Below, one piece after another: positions 32,337-43,810 of a DNA stretch of 64,000 bases (its first letter is position 1; each line of letters begins with the position of its first letter). The DNA comes from Isoetes taiwanensis. Its lineage: Eukaryota > Streptophyta > Lycopodiopsida > Isoetales > Isoetaceae. The position numbers were made by a program, and so were the translations under genes. The stretch is from the NCBI GenBank assembly GCA_021234155.1, contig JAJEKV010000235.1, forward strand, positions 607,625 to 671,624, in the 5' to 3' direction. The notes under the pieces are model-generated. The model saw only the letters and a program-made list of their open reading frames with translations. It did no database searches and was not told the origin of the DNA.

Positions 32337-32395
32337 CTTGGTCTAGTGGTTAGAGTGGGGGGTTTAGGGGGTTGAGGACCAGGGTTGGAATCCCT
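32337..32395 (+). ncRNA. tRNA-like element or SINE head
   Basis: TGGTCTAGTGG (32339-32349) is a perfect RNA polymerase III A box, and GGTTGGAATCC (32383-32393) differs by one base from the B-box consensus GGTTCGANTCC. The spacing of ~33 nt is right for a tRNA. The anticodon arm is not folded well (long G runs), so it is a tRNA relic or tRNA-derived SINE head, not a working tRNA gene. Confidence 0.5.
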
Positions 32396-32761
32396 CCAAT
32401 AACATAAAAAATTTTAAAAGCCTTTCCTTAAGGAACGAGCATTCAATATGAGCCTTAGGATCTTAGACTCGATCAACGATCAAGATCTCACCATATAAAA
32501 GCAATATGAGGCTGGGATCTATTACATATAATTCCCAAAGCCACGTGGACCGATACGATGTGTCCCCAAGTCCGTGGCCGTCGGATCTTGGACCCGTGGT
32601 CGGGATCGAATCAATGCGGACCGTAGGACCGGCGGTACACATATTATATGTAAACTCCAGCCATCGGGGTGAGGATACATCCCAAACCCACAGGCCATTC
32701 GGATCTCGAGCGGAGTTGGTCGGATAAGCGCGAAACATAAGAACATATATAGATCAGATCA

Positions 32762-32823
32762 GATAACCATATAACCATATAACCATAAATATTAAAACCA
32801 TAATATTTAAACCATAGAACCAT
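32762..32823. repeat. ATAACCAT-type short repeats, second cluster
   Basis: ATAACCAT/ATAACCATA recurs three times in a row, then 'aaaccata' variants. Partner of the cluster at 31590-31680. Confidence 0.6.
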
Positions 32824-33750
32824 AAGACATTTCACGGGCCGCGTGTGTCGATTCTCGACGGCTGACATGGCCCACGTTAGCCATCCGCAACCACGTCATG
32901 CATGACATGGCCTTTACCGGAACATTCATTAAGGCACTTTTTCGAGGATCGAGGGTGTAGCCAGAAATAACTGCGCTCTTCCCCTTCCTCTGTTCCGATT
33001 CATCCTCCTCTGTTTTTTCGCAGCTCTTCATCCTCCTCTGTTCTTTCTACAAGCATCTCTTGCAAGGCGATCGACCTACGAACAACAGAGCGGCAAATTT
33101 TTATGACGTGCCCGCTTAAACTTTATCTAAACCTTCACAATCCGGTTTAATTTCTCGATCTTGATACAACTCGGATTTTGCAAATGCACCGAGGCTTGGG
33201 AAATTGAACCCCAACAAGAATCCTATGCCCTTAGCTTACCCGATGAACCAGCCTTTGAAGATCTTCAATAAGTTTTTCTTTTGTGGCTATGGCAAGGATC
33301 TGCTGCAACAGTGATCAACCCCTACAAAACATAGATTATCCAGAAACCCTCAAGGCAATATGTTCCTCCTTTCGTCTGTAATACAGTATTACGAAGGAAA
33401 ACATAGGTCATGCAAAAATTCTCAAGGCAAAAACGTTGGTGAAAACATGAGGTTATCTGTCCCTCCTTCCATCTCATCAAATATAGAGCATTTCCGACAG
33501 TTTTTCTTCATGCCCTTCCGGCTATGGCGCCCTTTCACAGAGATGCGAAAGTAATATCTGGAGGTGGAAGCAGGATTCACACACCTACAGCCCATCTTAT
33601 GCTCTTCACTGCAGAATCATGCCGGAACAAGCAGGGTCTTGCGCCCAACAACCCATGGCCACGACCCCTGTTTTTCGATGACAAATTCCATCCGAACTTT
33701 CCTTTCCTTTCCTTTGCAAAGTTGAACATCAAAAATAGACTAACAAGCAA
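32824..33750. other. no gene seen
   Basis: Short overlapping frames on both strands only. No recognised repeat or motif. Confidence 0.4.
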
Positions 33751-33751
33751 C

Positions 33752-35776
33752 AAAAAAAAAAAAAAAACCCGGCCTGAACTAGTTAAAACTAGACCAGACA
33801 TCTGCCTTGGTCAATCCCTTGGCAATATTATCCTCCCATTACTAGAATGAGCCTTTCTAGCATGGTACCCCATGCCCCATCCACATCAAAGAAACATTAG
33901 TCAGCATAAGCAATAAACTTTCTCACAATATTTGTCTGTGAAGCATGTTACATTTTAAATCCCTGGAATTAAATCAATTGCCAAGTAAGCCATTTCAATG
34001 CACAATATGCCTTTAGAAATTGAATCCATAATATTATAGTGTAATAAAGTACTTATTACACAAGTTAATAATGCATGCATTCAGCATTTCTTATTTTAGA
34101 TGCACAGCCATGTTCATAATATCAAAAACAACCTTTCAATTGATTCATGTTTCATATTTGGCTATCAACCATCAAGTTGCCTTGTCTAAAAATTCATAAA
34201 GCTTACCACTGTAGATTATAGCTCACTATCATTCAGTGTACTTAAAACAATTTAAGATCTATCCATAGTTGCACAAAGACTTGAAATAGCAAATCTCTGG
34301 CCTGTTACTCTTCAAAATCTTCATATTCCTTCAAGCCAAACAAACCTTTTGAAAGCATAAGACACAATGAGAGGAGAGTCCGGTCCCTGCAGCCATTCAA
34401 GCCACGATTAGCATGATGATGGTAAGCGTTAAGAATAAAGGTACATTGGGACTCTCGGTTTATCACCGATCACCCATTGTGCCTTGCCCCCTCGATTAAT
34501 TTGAGCAAGAAAGGATATGAAGTAAGAACTTAATGGCTACTGCCTTCAATGCTCACAAAAAATCGAGCTTTAACTTGCTCAATCTCTCTAACTATTTTAA
34601 TGCGGCTCATGCCAATGTAGAACTATGGAAGCCAGAACTAGACTATACTCTACCCAATATATGTTTTGTTTCTAGTTTTCAGTTGGAAAATCAAGCTACA
34701 ATAGCTTTCGATTACTTTAGGAAAGCTTCTGCCGATCTATATAAGCCATAACCAGAATATCCTGCTAGAATGCAAGACATATTATTTCGAACACGCAATA
34801 TATGCATGTTTGACACGGATCAAAAGTAATCCAAGTACTCGGATACTTTATATTAAACTTCGAAATGAGCTTCCATAGCAAACATTTAATAAGATATAAT
34901 AAAAAACTGGTTGTCGTTGAGTTGAAGCCCCCATATCGCCATCATCTTGAGTTATATGGATCTCCATCGACTTGAGTTATATAGATGTCTTTTTACAGAG
35001 TAGAAATGGAGTTCAAGGCATGGTCATATGAAACCTCTCCTAAGATCAACTTTGCCCTGAGTTTCAAGGACTGAGTTTTAAGGAGGAACCGTGCAGAAGA
35101 AAGAACATGATGAAAAAACCAATTTTGTTTCAGCCCATAGCTTGAACATGAACAAATTCCATAAAACAATGAACTCGGGCCTGACCCCTGCCTATCAAAC
35201 CGTGAAAACCTGTGAAAACCATCAATCTTGCTTTAAGATGTCTTTGTTAGGCCTGATCAGGAGACCACAATGGTGAGCTATCTACTGCGACCCGGTATAC
35301 GTATCGCTAACAATCGGCTGCAAAAATGTCTTTGTTCAGATAAATCTGTAACAATCGGCTGCAAAAATGTCTTTGTTCAGATAACGCGACCACTAAAAAT
35401 TAGAGATCGGCTATTGAGGAAGAAAATTGTATTGGCAGCCAGATCATGCCTTATAATTCATATCTGCAAATTTCTTTTCATATCTTGTATTCCGTATTTG
35501 CATTTGCAGATATAGTCTAGCTTTACCCATGCCATACTTCATGTTGTTTTTTTTGTGTAACCCCCAAGTCCACAACATTTTCAAAGGTTACATGCAAGCT
35601 GGAAACTTTACCTTTAACTTGCTTAAGCAACCCACATGGTCACACCATGGTATAATTTAATACCCGACTTTATGCTATACACCACGTTATACATTTTAGT
35701 TTTCGGTTTTTAAAAAAATACTCCCAAGCTTAGGGAAGACGGAGCATGCTTCAGCTAAATCATAATAAAAAAAACC
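33752..35776. repeat. 2 kb direct repeat, copy 1
   Basis: From the poly(A)-like run before 'ggcctgaactagtta' to 'cagctaaatcataataa' this sequence recurs at 36532-38590 with near identity and small indels. It contains a 41-bp tandem pair (from about 35308). The only reading frame of note (34533-34751, 72 codons) is shifted and lacks its start in the other copy, so it is not called a gene. A tandem segmental duplication, or two LTRs of a coding-free element, are both possible. Confidence 0.9.
35308..35389 (+). repeat. 41-bp tandem duplication inside copy 1
   Basis: AACAATCGGCTGCAAAAATG and the following ~20 bases occur twice with a 41-bp offset. A diverged form of the same pair is present in copy 2 (about 38108-38187), so it is older than the 2 kb duplication. 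Confidence 0.85.
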
Positions 35777-35788
35777 CTACCACCTACC

Positions 35789-35878
35789 GTGGGATATGGG
35801 CATAACACCAATTTAGTTAACTGTAGACATGGGGATGGCTAACCCCCACTATCACAGTAGGGGTTATGCCACATCCCA
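35789..35878. repeat. small foldback
   Basis: GTGGGATATGGGCATAAC (35789-35806) and GTTATGCCACATCCCA (35863-35878) form an imperfect inverted repeat, with 'gggatggctaaccccc' in the loop. It lies just past copy 1 of the 2 kb repeat and is absent after copy 2. Confidence 0.6.
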
Positions 35879-36003
35879 TATTAGCCTATATTTTCAAAAG
35901 GGTGATATCATACCTTACTAAAGATTTAGCAATTGCAACACCGCTGTGTTGTCATGTGGTAGTCTGCATAATTGCAGTAAATCTCATCAGAAATCCATAT
36001 AAA

Positions 36004-36245
36004 TGGAAATCCTTGTAGATAGTGTACAACTAAGTGGCAGCCAACTGGCAATGGAATTTTGTCTGGCCTACTGGCCAAACATTATCCTAATTGTGCATAA
36101 ATCTCATCAAAAATCCATACAAGTGGAAATCCTTGTAGATAGTGTACAACCAAGTGGCAGCCAACTGGCAATGGAATATTGTCTGGCCTACTGGCCAAAC
36201 ATTTTCCTAATTGTGCATAATGTCCATCCAACTGGCAATGGACTT
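36004..36245 (+). repeat. 120-bp tandem repeat, two copies
   Basis: TGGAAATCCTTGTAGATAGT recurs at 36004 and 36124. Each unit also holds 'ggcagccaactggcaatgga'. A partial third unit ('catccaactggcaatgga') follows. Confidence 0.85.
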
Positions 36246-36531
36246 GTGTCAGGCCTAGTGGTGAATATTTTCCTTTTGCACATTTTCCTTTTGTGCAGTA
36301 GCCCTGTATTTAGCCAAGTAGATAAAGATGTAAGTAAATTGCATTTAGCCAAGTAGATAAAGAAATAATTCAATTCTATCCGATCAGTCCAGCATATTTA
36401 TTTAAACTTAATGATTATATGGTGTCAACAATTTCGCTCCTAGGTAGTATCCTAGGAAAACATACCTTGCTCATGACAAACGTCAAAGGAACATGCGGCA
36501 ACACTGGATGTACCAATGAGAAGAAGTTCCT

Positions 36532-38590
36532 AAAAAAAACACGGCCTGAACTAGTTACCAGACATCTGCCTTGGTCAATCCCTTGGCAGTATTATCCTCC
36601 CATTACTAGAACCCTTGGCAATATTATCCTCCCATTACTAGAATAGAATAGCATGGTACCCCATGTCCCATCCACATCAAAGAAACATTAGTCAGCATAA
36701 GCAATAAACTTTCTCACAATATTTGCCTGTGAAGCATGTTACATTTTAAATCCCTGGAATTAAATCAATTGCCAAGTAAGCCATTTCAATGCACAATATG
36801 CCTTTAGAAATTGAATCCATAATAGTATAGTGTAATAAAGTACTTATTACACAAGTTAATAATGCATGCATTCAGCATTTCTTATTTTAGATGCACAGCC
36901 ATGTTCATAATATCAAAAACAACCTTTCAATTGATTCATGTTTCATATTTGGCTATCAACCATCAAGCTGCCTTGTCTAAAAATTCATAAAGCTTACCAC
37001 AAACTGTAGATTATAGCTCATTATCATCCAGTGTACTTAAAACAATTTAAGATCTATCCATAGTTGCACAAAGACTTGAAATAGCAAATCTCTGGCCTGT
37101 TACTCTTCAAAATCTTCATATTCCTTCAAGCCAAACAAACCTTTTGAAAGCATAAGACACAATGAGAGGAGAGTTCGGTACCTGCAGCCATTCAATACAT
37201 GATTAGCATGATGATGGTAAACGTGCAAGGGCCACAAGGTACATTGGGACTCTCAGTTTATCACTGATCACCCATTGTGCCTTTTGCCCTCAGTTAATTT
37301 GAGCAAGAAAGGATATGAAGTAAGAATTTAATAATACCCGCCTTTGAATGCTCACAAAAAATCGAGCTTTAACTTGCTCAATCTCTCTAACTATTTTAAT
37401 ACGGCTCATGCCAATGTAGAACTATGGAAGCCAGAACTAGACTATACTCTACCCAATATATGTTTTGTTTCTAGTTTTTCAGTTGGAAAATCAAGCTACA
37501 ATAGCTCAGTTACTTTAAGAAAGCTTCCTGCCAATATAGATCTATATAAGCCATAACCAGAATATCCTGCTAGAATGCAAGACATATTATTTCGAACCTG
37601 CAATATATGCATGTTTGACCTGAGATCAAAAGTAATCCAAGTACTCGAGATACTTTATATTAAACTTCGAAATGAGCTTCCATAGCAAACATTTAATAAG
37701 ATATAATAAAACCTGGTTGCCGTTTGAGTCGAAGCCCATATCGCCATCATCTTGAGTTATATGGATCTCCATCAGCTTGAGTTATATGGATGTCTTTTTA
37801 CAGAGTAGAAATGGAGTTCAAGGCATGGTCATATGAAACCTCTCCTAAGATCAACTTTGCCCTGAGTTTCAAGGACTGAGTTTCAAGGAGGAACCGTGCA
37901 GAAGAAAGAACATGATGAAAAAACCGATTTTGTTTCAGCCCATAGCTTGAACATGAACAAATTCCATAAAACAATGAACTCGGGCACGACCCACGCCTAT
38001 CAAACCGTGAAAACACGGTGGAAAACCGTCCAATCTTGCTTTAAGATGTCTTTGTTAGGCCTGATGAGGAGACCACAATGGTGAGCTATACCGGGCGACC
38101 GGTATCTGCAACAATCGGTACGCAAAAAATGTCTTTGTTCGGGATAAATCTGTAACAATCGTTTGCAAAAATGTCTTTGTTCGGATAACATGACCACTAA
38201 AATTAGAGATCGGGCTATTGAGGAAGAAAATTGTCCATGAGACTTGGATCATGCCTTATAATTCATATCACAAAAATTTCTTTTCATATCTTGTATTCCG
38301 TATTTGCATTTGCGAGATATAGTCTAGCTTTACCCATGCCATACTTCATGTTGTTTTTTGTGTAACCCCAAGTCCACAACATTTTCAAAGGTTACATGCA
38401 AAATTTGGAAACTTTACCTTTAACTTGCTTAAGCAACCCACATGGTCACACCATGGTATAATTTGTGCCAGCTTTATGCTATAAACCACGTACACATTTT
38501 AGTACTCAGTTTTTAAAAAAAATACTCCCAAGCTTAGGGAAGACGGAGCATGCTTCAGCTAAATCATAATAATAATAAAAAAAAAACCGA
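36532..38590. repeat. 2 kb direct repeat, copy 2
   Basis: It matches copy 1 at an offset of about 2.79-2.80 kb. Near its left end a ~33-bp phrase ('cccttggcaatattatcctc...') is doubled. It has base changes and indels throughout, including one that shifts the 72-codon frame of copy 1. Confidence 0.9.
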
Positions 38591-38725
38591 CCCGCCATAA
38601 CTGCCACAGTTCCTACAGAAGCGCCATACTTGCCATAGTTCCTACAGAAAAAATGGAGTCGCCATAGCCGCCACAGTACCTACACAAGCATGGAGCCGCC
38701 AAAGCCGCCATAACCGCCTGCTGCA
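38591..38725 (-). repeat. Gly-codon-rich degenerate repeat
   Basis: On the minus strand a unit like TATGGCGGCTCC recurs and starts as AGGYGGFGGSM before frame loss. It could be the relic of a glycine-rich protein exon or a GGC-rich minisatellite. Confidence 0.35.
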
Positions 38726-39324
38726 TCGGCATGCTTTGAGCCTAAACGCCAGAGAAATAAAACCCTATATTCTTCTATGCTTTACTGTATTCTTGCTTCC
38801 TGCTTCCTTTTATAGTATTTAGAGGATCTTACTATCCCCTGATACAATTTCAAGCCCGACAAACCCCTATTCTCGATTTGCAAGTGCTTGTGTAAGCAAG
38901 GAATCGGTTATGGAACCCATCTTCTTCTTCCCAAATCTGCTGTCACGTTCTTTCCTTAGCTTATCCTTTTTTTTATTCAGGTCAGGTCAGGACCATGATC
39001 ATTGTTTTCTGTTTTTTTTTTAATGGAAGGCAGTTTCATGTTCTTTGTTTATATTATTTAATTGAATGCATCACTGTTATCATTTAATCATAACTCCGAA
39101 TAATGACAAGCAACCAAAATTGCCGACTAGGAATCCTCCAAAAACAAGTGATAGAAGGAAAAAATTGTAGAGCAAGCAAGTACACAAAAGAAACAACTAT
39201 GAATGTTTCATTTGATTGAACTTTAAAGATGTTAGGTAGTTTAAAACATTGCACAGACCTTTCTAACACGTAATACATTCTCCCTTGCAAGAAAGTCTGC
39301 AGTCTACACCCGCAATCTGACTTC

Positions 39325-39657
39325 ATGAGTCGAGAATCCCTCACCCGACAAAGACTCCCGAACTACTCCTCCTTTTTCGCCTGTCGAGAATTTCTCATCC
39401 AACAAACACCGGCTCTTACTTTCAATTCGCGAGTTGAGAATGCCTCACCCAGCCAACACTATATACTCCTCCTATTCTCGACTCGCGAGTCCAGAATGCC
39501 TCACCCACCTACTCCCCCTATTCTCGCCTCGCGAGTCGAGAATTTCTCATCCAGCAAGCACCGCTATTACACTCCCTATTCTCGACTCGTGAGTCGAGAA
39601 TGCCTCAGCCAGCCAACACTAGTCTATTCCCCCTATTCTCGACTCGCGAATCGAAAA
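39325..39657. repeat. array of palindrome-spacer units
   Basis: Four 22-bp copies of TTCTCGACTCG plus its reverse complement (39475, 39521, 39579, 39636) are spaced 46-58 bp apart, with more eroded copies before them (about 39325, 39375, 39425). The spacers are also related ('tgcctcacccagccaacact', 'tttctcatccagcaagcac'), so this is a degenerate tandem array with the palindrome at each boundary. Eukaryotic context, related spacers and no cas genes rule out CRISPR. Confidence 0.85.
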
Positions 39658-39814
39658 TACAACAAATAACAAAAATGCTCTACTCCATGACTCTTGTCTC
39701 GAAGTGAGAATGCGGCCATCGGTGGATCCCTACTCCGGGGACCTTTGAGGATAGGGGCTCAGTCTTGGTGGTCGTATACTAGGTACGCGAGTCGAGAGGA
39801 GCTTTCTCGACTTA

Positions 39815-40275
39815 GTCCAACGTACATCAATGCAGACTACATATTCCACATCCTCCTTATACCTGCCCAAGCTTTAGTGCATTATCCAGTGTCAAGTCAC
39901 ATGTGCTTCTACCGTGAGCCACTCTTGAACCATCTTCCTCGAATATTGCGAGAAGGGAGGGCCGGTGAGGGTGAAGGAGCTGCTACTAACCAAGGGGGAA
40001 TACATTTTGAACTCCATCCCCTAAGGAGGGCTGGGGGCTTTCGACTTAGCAGTAGAAGACCCTCAGTCTTACCACGGCAAGCAATGCGAATACTTATCTC
40101 ATCCTCCCTTCACCCGCCCAAGCTCTAGTGCATTCTCGATTATTGTCGAGTTGTGGGTGCCTCTACCCGATCGAGCCACTCTTCTTTGAACCATCTTCGG
40201 GGGAGGACCGAGGACCGGTGGAGGCCTCCCTGCAATAACCACGGGGAATGCATTCCAACCAAACTACCAAAACAT
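39815..40275 (+). repeat. diverged ~250-bp tandem duplication
   Basis: 'gcccaagctttagtgcatt' (about 39865) and 'gcccaagctctagtgcatt' (about 40116) are 251 bp apart. 'gagccactcttgaaccatctt' and 'gagccactcttctttgaacc' also correspond. The second copy contains a remnant half-palindrome 'attctcgattattgtcgag' (40132-40150). Confidence 0.7.
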
Positions 40276-41001
40276 GCAACGGCCAGTTACTCCGATTGGT
40301 TGCTCCCTTGCTCGGCATCTCTCAACCGAGAGTGTGTCACCGCTGAAATATGCTCAACAAGAAAACAACCAATCGAGCGAGCTTTCGAGCAGTTCCACAT
40401 TCTAAATAAATCTAATATGCCTAACAGGATCTTTGAAACAAGTATCCTAATAAAATAGTGGTAGCACTCACCTCTTATATAATAGTATTCTTTGGGCCAT
40501 TGTATCACGAGATCCTGCGACCTCTCCGAGAGTCTTTGCTTCTTCCTCGTCCCACATCAACAAGGCATCTCCATCAAAAACTTGTGTTAAAGCGATCCTT
40601 GTGTATCCTTTTCTCCATGGCTTTGTAAATTGAAGAGTGCCTGTGTCCTCTAGCTCATCCCGTTGCTACCTTGGCGCCATGTACATCGATCAAATCATCT
40701 AGTTTCAACAAAACTTTCCGGTTGGGCCGAGCAACAGATTAAATCGCTATTAGGAGCTTACAACGATCGCGGGCGCCATGCCGAGAAGTCGTTGAAAATC
40801 TCTCTTTGCCTCATTTGCTAAGACCCCGATACATTCCTCGTGTCCAATACACTTAGTCTCTCGAAATGTAAAAGTTCGAATTAGTGTTTGGGCGGGCTAA
40901 AGATGGCCGTGCTGTACCCTTAGCCCGCTCTAGTCCCTTGAATGATTGTATGCCCTTAATTTCAAATTTAAAAATACGCTGGAACCTATTTTTACGTGCA
41001 G

Positions 41002-41181
41002 TTCCAAAATCACAAAGTTCTGGAAGAGACTAAGCTTAGAAGGGAATTCGAGCAGCAAGAGACAGTGCCAGCATCAAGGCATGGAGACAAGGCATGGCGA
41101 CTCCAACAAAGAAACGGGGTGCCATGCCTCTTCGTTTCTTCGTTTCTAGTGGCATGAAGAAATGAAAGGCTATGCCTCCCG
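41002..41181 (+). pseudogene. possible 5' exon of the palindrome-bearing gene
   Basis: It is bounded by an acceptor-like 'tttttacgtgcag' (ends 41001) and a donor-like G|GTAAGC (41182). One frame opens with ATG at 41094 (MATPTKKRGAMPLRFFVSSG) and stops 23 codons later. Another is open from the acceptor. Neither joins cleanly to the next exon, so this exon is tentative. Confidence 0.35.
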
Positions 41182-41233
41182 GTAAGCACTCAATTTTGAT
41201 TCGATTCGTCTACCTGTTCTGACGATATTTTAG

Positions 41234-42319
41234 CTTTGCGGCATTTACGACAGAGACACTCGTCATCATTGGTAGAACTCCATTCTTAGTTCTTGAAGGA
41301 TTGGAGACAGAGCTGCTGGAAACTACAACAGATTGCTGGTGGTATGTGGAAGTAACATCTTGTGGAAAAGAAAAAGATCTGTTTTTCTGGCACAAGGACA
41401 AAAGACGTTCTGGCGACAAGTATAAGAAGGTCGGTGCGGTCATATCTATGTATGTGGATGACGTGTCGAATGGAAAATTTTACCACACTAGAAAATTATC
41501 AGTCTCAAATTATTCTTCTACGTCGATGAGCAAGGCCAAGGGGACTGACAAAAGGCCGGCGCCTCTAAATTGCCAGAACTTGGGCTGGAAGGATTTGGAA
41601 GGGATGAAGGAGGCTGGGTCGCTCACTTAAAGGGAGCTCGGCATGGAAATTTCCAGGGTGAGGGAGAAGCTCTTTAACACAAGGATGTTCACATGCAACG
41701 TGTTTAAGAGTTTAAATCACTCAACAATTGCGAAGATTGTTGTTGAGAGGGAGAAAAGTCCAGAGAAGAGTGCACGTGGGAAAACTGAAAGCACTCCAGA
41801 GGATTCCGATGCGGAAGATGATGAAATGGTAGACTCCCAGTTCTTGAATCTAGATGACCAAATAAAGAGGTCACAGAGGGGGGCCCAAAAGATGGAGCGA
41901 CTGGCTCAGTTTTATCCACTGGGATTGGCCACAAGTTGCTACTGGATATAAGACGCTTGAAGGTTTGCAGCGGATGCGGGTCCCTCTTCAACCACAGGGA
42001 ATTCAATCCAGCTCACATGCTAGAGATACTGAATCTCATGGTGCATCATCCTGTCACAGATCTAATGCCGACGGACGTTATACCATTCAAGCAGAGAAGC
42101 GGTGAGTTGTTGGTGGAGCGCCGAGGAAGACCCAAGGGTAAAGATGTGAGGTTCGGATCGTGGATGTTCAAGATTCGCGAGGCAGCACAAGTCTTTGCAT
42201 TGCAAAAGGAGGTCCCACAGAGTATTAAGGATCGGTATTCTAATGGGAGTGCAGAGTTCTCTCAGCGGATACACCACCCACCAAGCTTGTCAGCATTAGC
42301 CACTGTCAGAATACAATAA
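41234..42319 (+). pseudogene. broken gene with FCP1-like end: N-terminal exon(s)
   Basis: After an acceptor ending ATATTTTAG (41233) the frame reads FAAFTTETLVIIGRTPFLVL and WWYVEVTSCGKEKDLFFWHK, with one in-frame TAA (about 41628). It continues as MEISRVREKLFNTRMFTCNV and an acidic linker (TPEDSDAEDDEMVDSQF), then shifts frame into CSGCGSLFNHREFNPAHMLE and GELLVERRGRPKGKDVRFGS, ending near 42319. The sequence is protein-like throughout with only two or three lesions, so the loss is recent or partly due to unrecognised introns. No domain is recognised in this part. GRPKGK resembles an AT-hook core. Confidence 0.5.
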
Positions 42320-42424
42320 CAACAAGTGCCAGCTACATAAAGTATTTTACTCAGCCTGCACCAGGGCCATTCTCGACTCGCAAATCGAGAAAGCCCCTGC
42401 ACCCTCTGTTTTTTGTCTTCCCTG
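42320..42424 (+). other. intron part with palindrome (left of the chromovirus)
   Basis: It contains TTCTCGACTCG-CAAATCGAGAAA (42370-42392), a palindrome copy with two changes, and then 'gcaccctctgttttttgtcttc', which reappears right of the chromovirus (48083-48105). The chromovirus therefore landed inside a repeat-bearing intron. Confidence 0.65.
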
Positions 42425-42941
42425 TGACGACCATACGGATATTCGTATCATACGAATATTATACTCGTATGTACAAAAGATGGTCATCACACGGATGCAA
42501 AAGGGTAGTTGCACAAGACAAGGTTTGAACTCGCAACCTTTCAGTTACGAGTCACACCCTCTTGCCGAGTGCGCCACCAATATTTGTTGAAAATATTCTT
42601 TCACGTCTTCTTCATATGTGGGATTATCTCCAGGAGGTTCTAAAATATTCTAGAACCTAAATGCATGCGCGATACTTGGCACGATCTCATCCATTGGAGT
42701 GGCACGATCCTGATCGTTGGCCTAGATATATAAGGAGGCACCTCCTTCTTGTCGAACCATTCCGGTTCAACGCCAGTTTTGAACCTTCTAGGCATCTGTC
42801 TCGTGTTCCTGCTTGCCTTCGGGTCATTGTACTCTTGATTCCTGTTCATATATCAGATCCTTTGCCGATTTTGGCGTATTTATTCCATATTTTTTGCGTA
42901 TTTTCCACGTATTTTCCTTGTTTTCGCGTAGCTTCATGACT
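42425..42941 (+). repeat. chromovirus 5' LTR
   Basis: It starts TGACGACCATAC and ends CATGACT, aligned with the 3' LTR almost end to end with small indels. A TATA box, TATATAAG, is at 42727-42734. A palindromic CATACGAATATTATACTCGTATG-like stretch lies near the start. An antisense tRNA-like sequence is at 42521-42578. Confidence 0.9.
42521..42578 (-). other. antisense tRNA-like sequence in the 5' LTR
   Basis: On the minus strand TGGCGCACTCGG (A-box-like) is followed 33-34 nt later by GAGTTCAAACCT (B-box-like). CTCGTAA lies between them where an anticodon loop would be. The stems are imperfect. The same arrangement is present in the 3' LTR. Confidence 0.55.
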
Positions 42942-43022
42942 GTTTGAACTGGAATGCCTTACCGGTTCTTGCCTGCTCTGATCCTAAGCATTTTCTTGCT
43001 CGTATTTGGCGATTTTATATCT

Positions 43023-43810
43023 ATGGAGGAGGTTTTGACTTTATTACAGTAGGTCCAACAGCTTGTTCAAGTATGCCAGCAGTTGCAGTTGGACAATAAA
43101 GAGTTTAAGGAACGTGTTGCTTCACATGAATTTGCTTCTAGCTCTGGATTGAGGCTATCAGAGCCTAAGATCAGCCTACCAGAGAAGTTTGACGGCACTC
43201 GGTCCAAGCTCCATGGTTTTTTGAATCAAATCAGGCTTGTGATCTAGCTCCACCCTCATAGATATCCCACGGCCTAGGAACAAGTTGGGCCGATTGGTTC
43301 TCTCCTCACAGGGCCAGCTCTAAGTTGGTTTGCTCCTTTGTTGGAGAAAGGAGCCCCAGAGTTGCAAGATTTTGTCATTACATCACTACTAGATTTCGAG
43401 GCATGCTTTGGAGACGGGTCGTCGACACTTGTGATCACAAAACTTTGCAATCTAAAGGCAAGACTCTCGTCTAGCTTCAGTATATGCATCAGAATTTCGT
43501 CAAATTGCGGTAGATACTGTCTGGGATGATGTTGCACTTCGAGATTATTTCCGAAGGGGGTTAGGCGAGGATTTCAAAGATATGTTGTTGTCTATGGAGG
43601 ACCCTCAGATCGGCTCTTCGAACATAGGCAAGAGAGACGTAGTCAGGTCTTCCCAATCACACAATAGCCTGTCGCTACAACTTTCCCGGTCTCACACAGC
43701 CAGAATCGGCGGTCCGGACTGAGCCTATGAAGAGTGATCGGGCAGATGAGAAGCAGCGTCAGAGAGAGGCTAAACTTTGCCTCTACTGTAGAGGAACTGG
43801 ACATTGCTTC
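43023..43810 (+). pseudogene. gag: chromovirus Gag remnant
   Basis: ATG at 43023 opens MEEVLTLLQ with an early stop. Readable parts include PKISLPEKFDGTRSKLHGFL (about 43165-43225) and LLTGPALSWFAPLLEKGAPE (about 43305-43365), a retrotransposon Gag capsid of the sushi/Tcn1 type. CLYCRGTGHCFLW (about 43778-43818) is the zinc knuckle with its last Cys missing. At least five lesions. Confidence 0.8.

Noticed and set aside
34533-34751. 72-codon ORF in copy 1 of the 2 kb repeat
   Set aside because: In copy 2 (37344-37556) the start codon is lost and an inserted T shifts the frame; there is no sign of selection on the protein.
33752-38590. 2 kb direct repeats as LTRs of a standard retrotransposon
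   Set aside because: The spacer of ~0.75 kb has no primer-binding site, polypurine tract or coding domain that I can see, and TG...CA ends are not evident. Kept only as an alternative.
39325-39657. CRISPR-like array
   Set aside because: Repeat-spacer regularity is superficial: spacers are related to each other, repeats are perfect palindromes, spacing varies from 46 to 58 bp, and the setting is eukaryotic with no cas genes.
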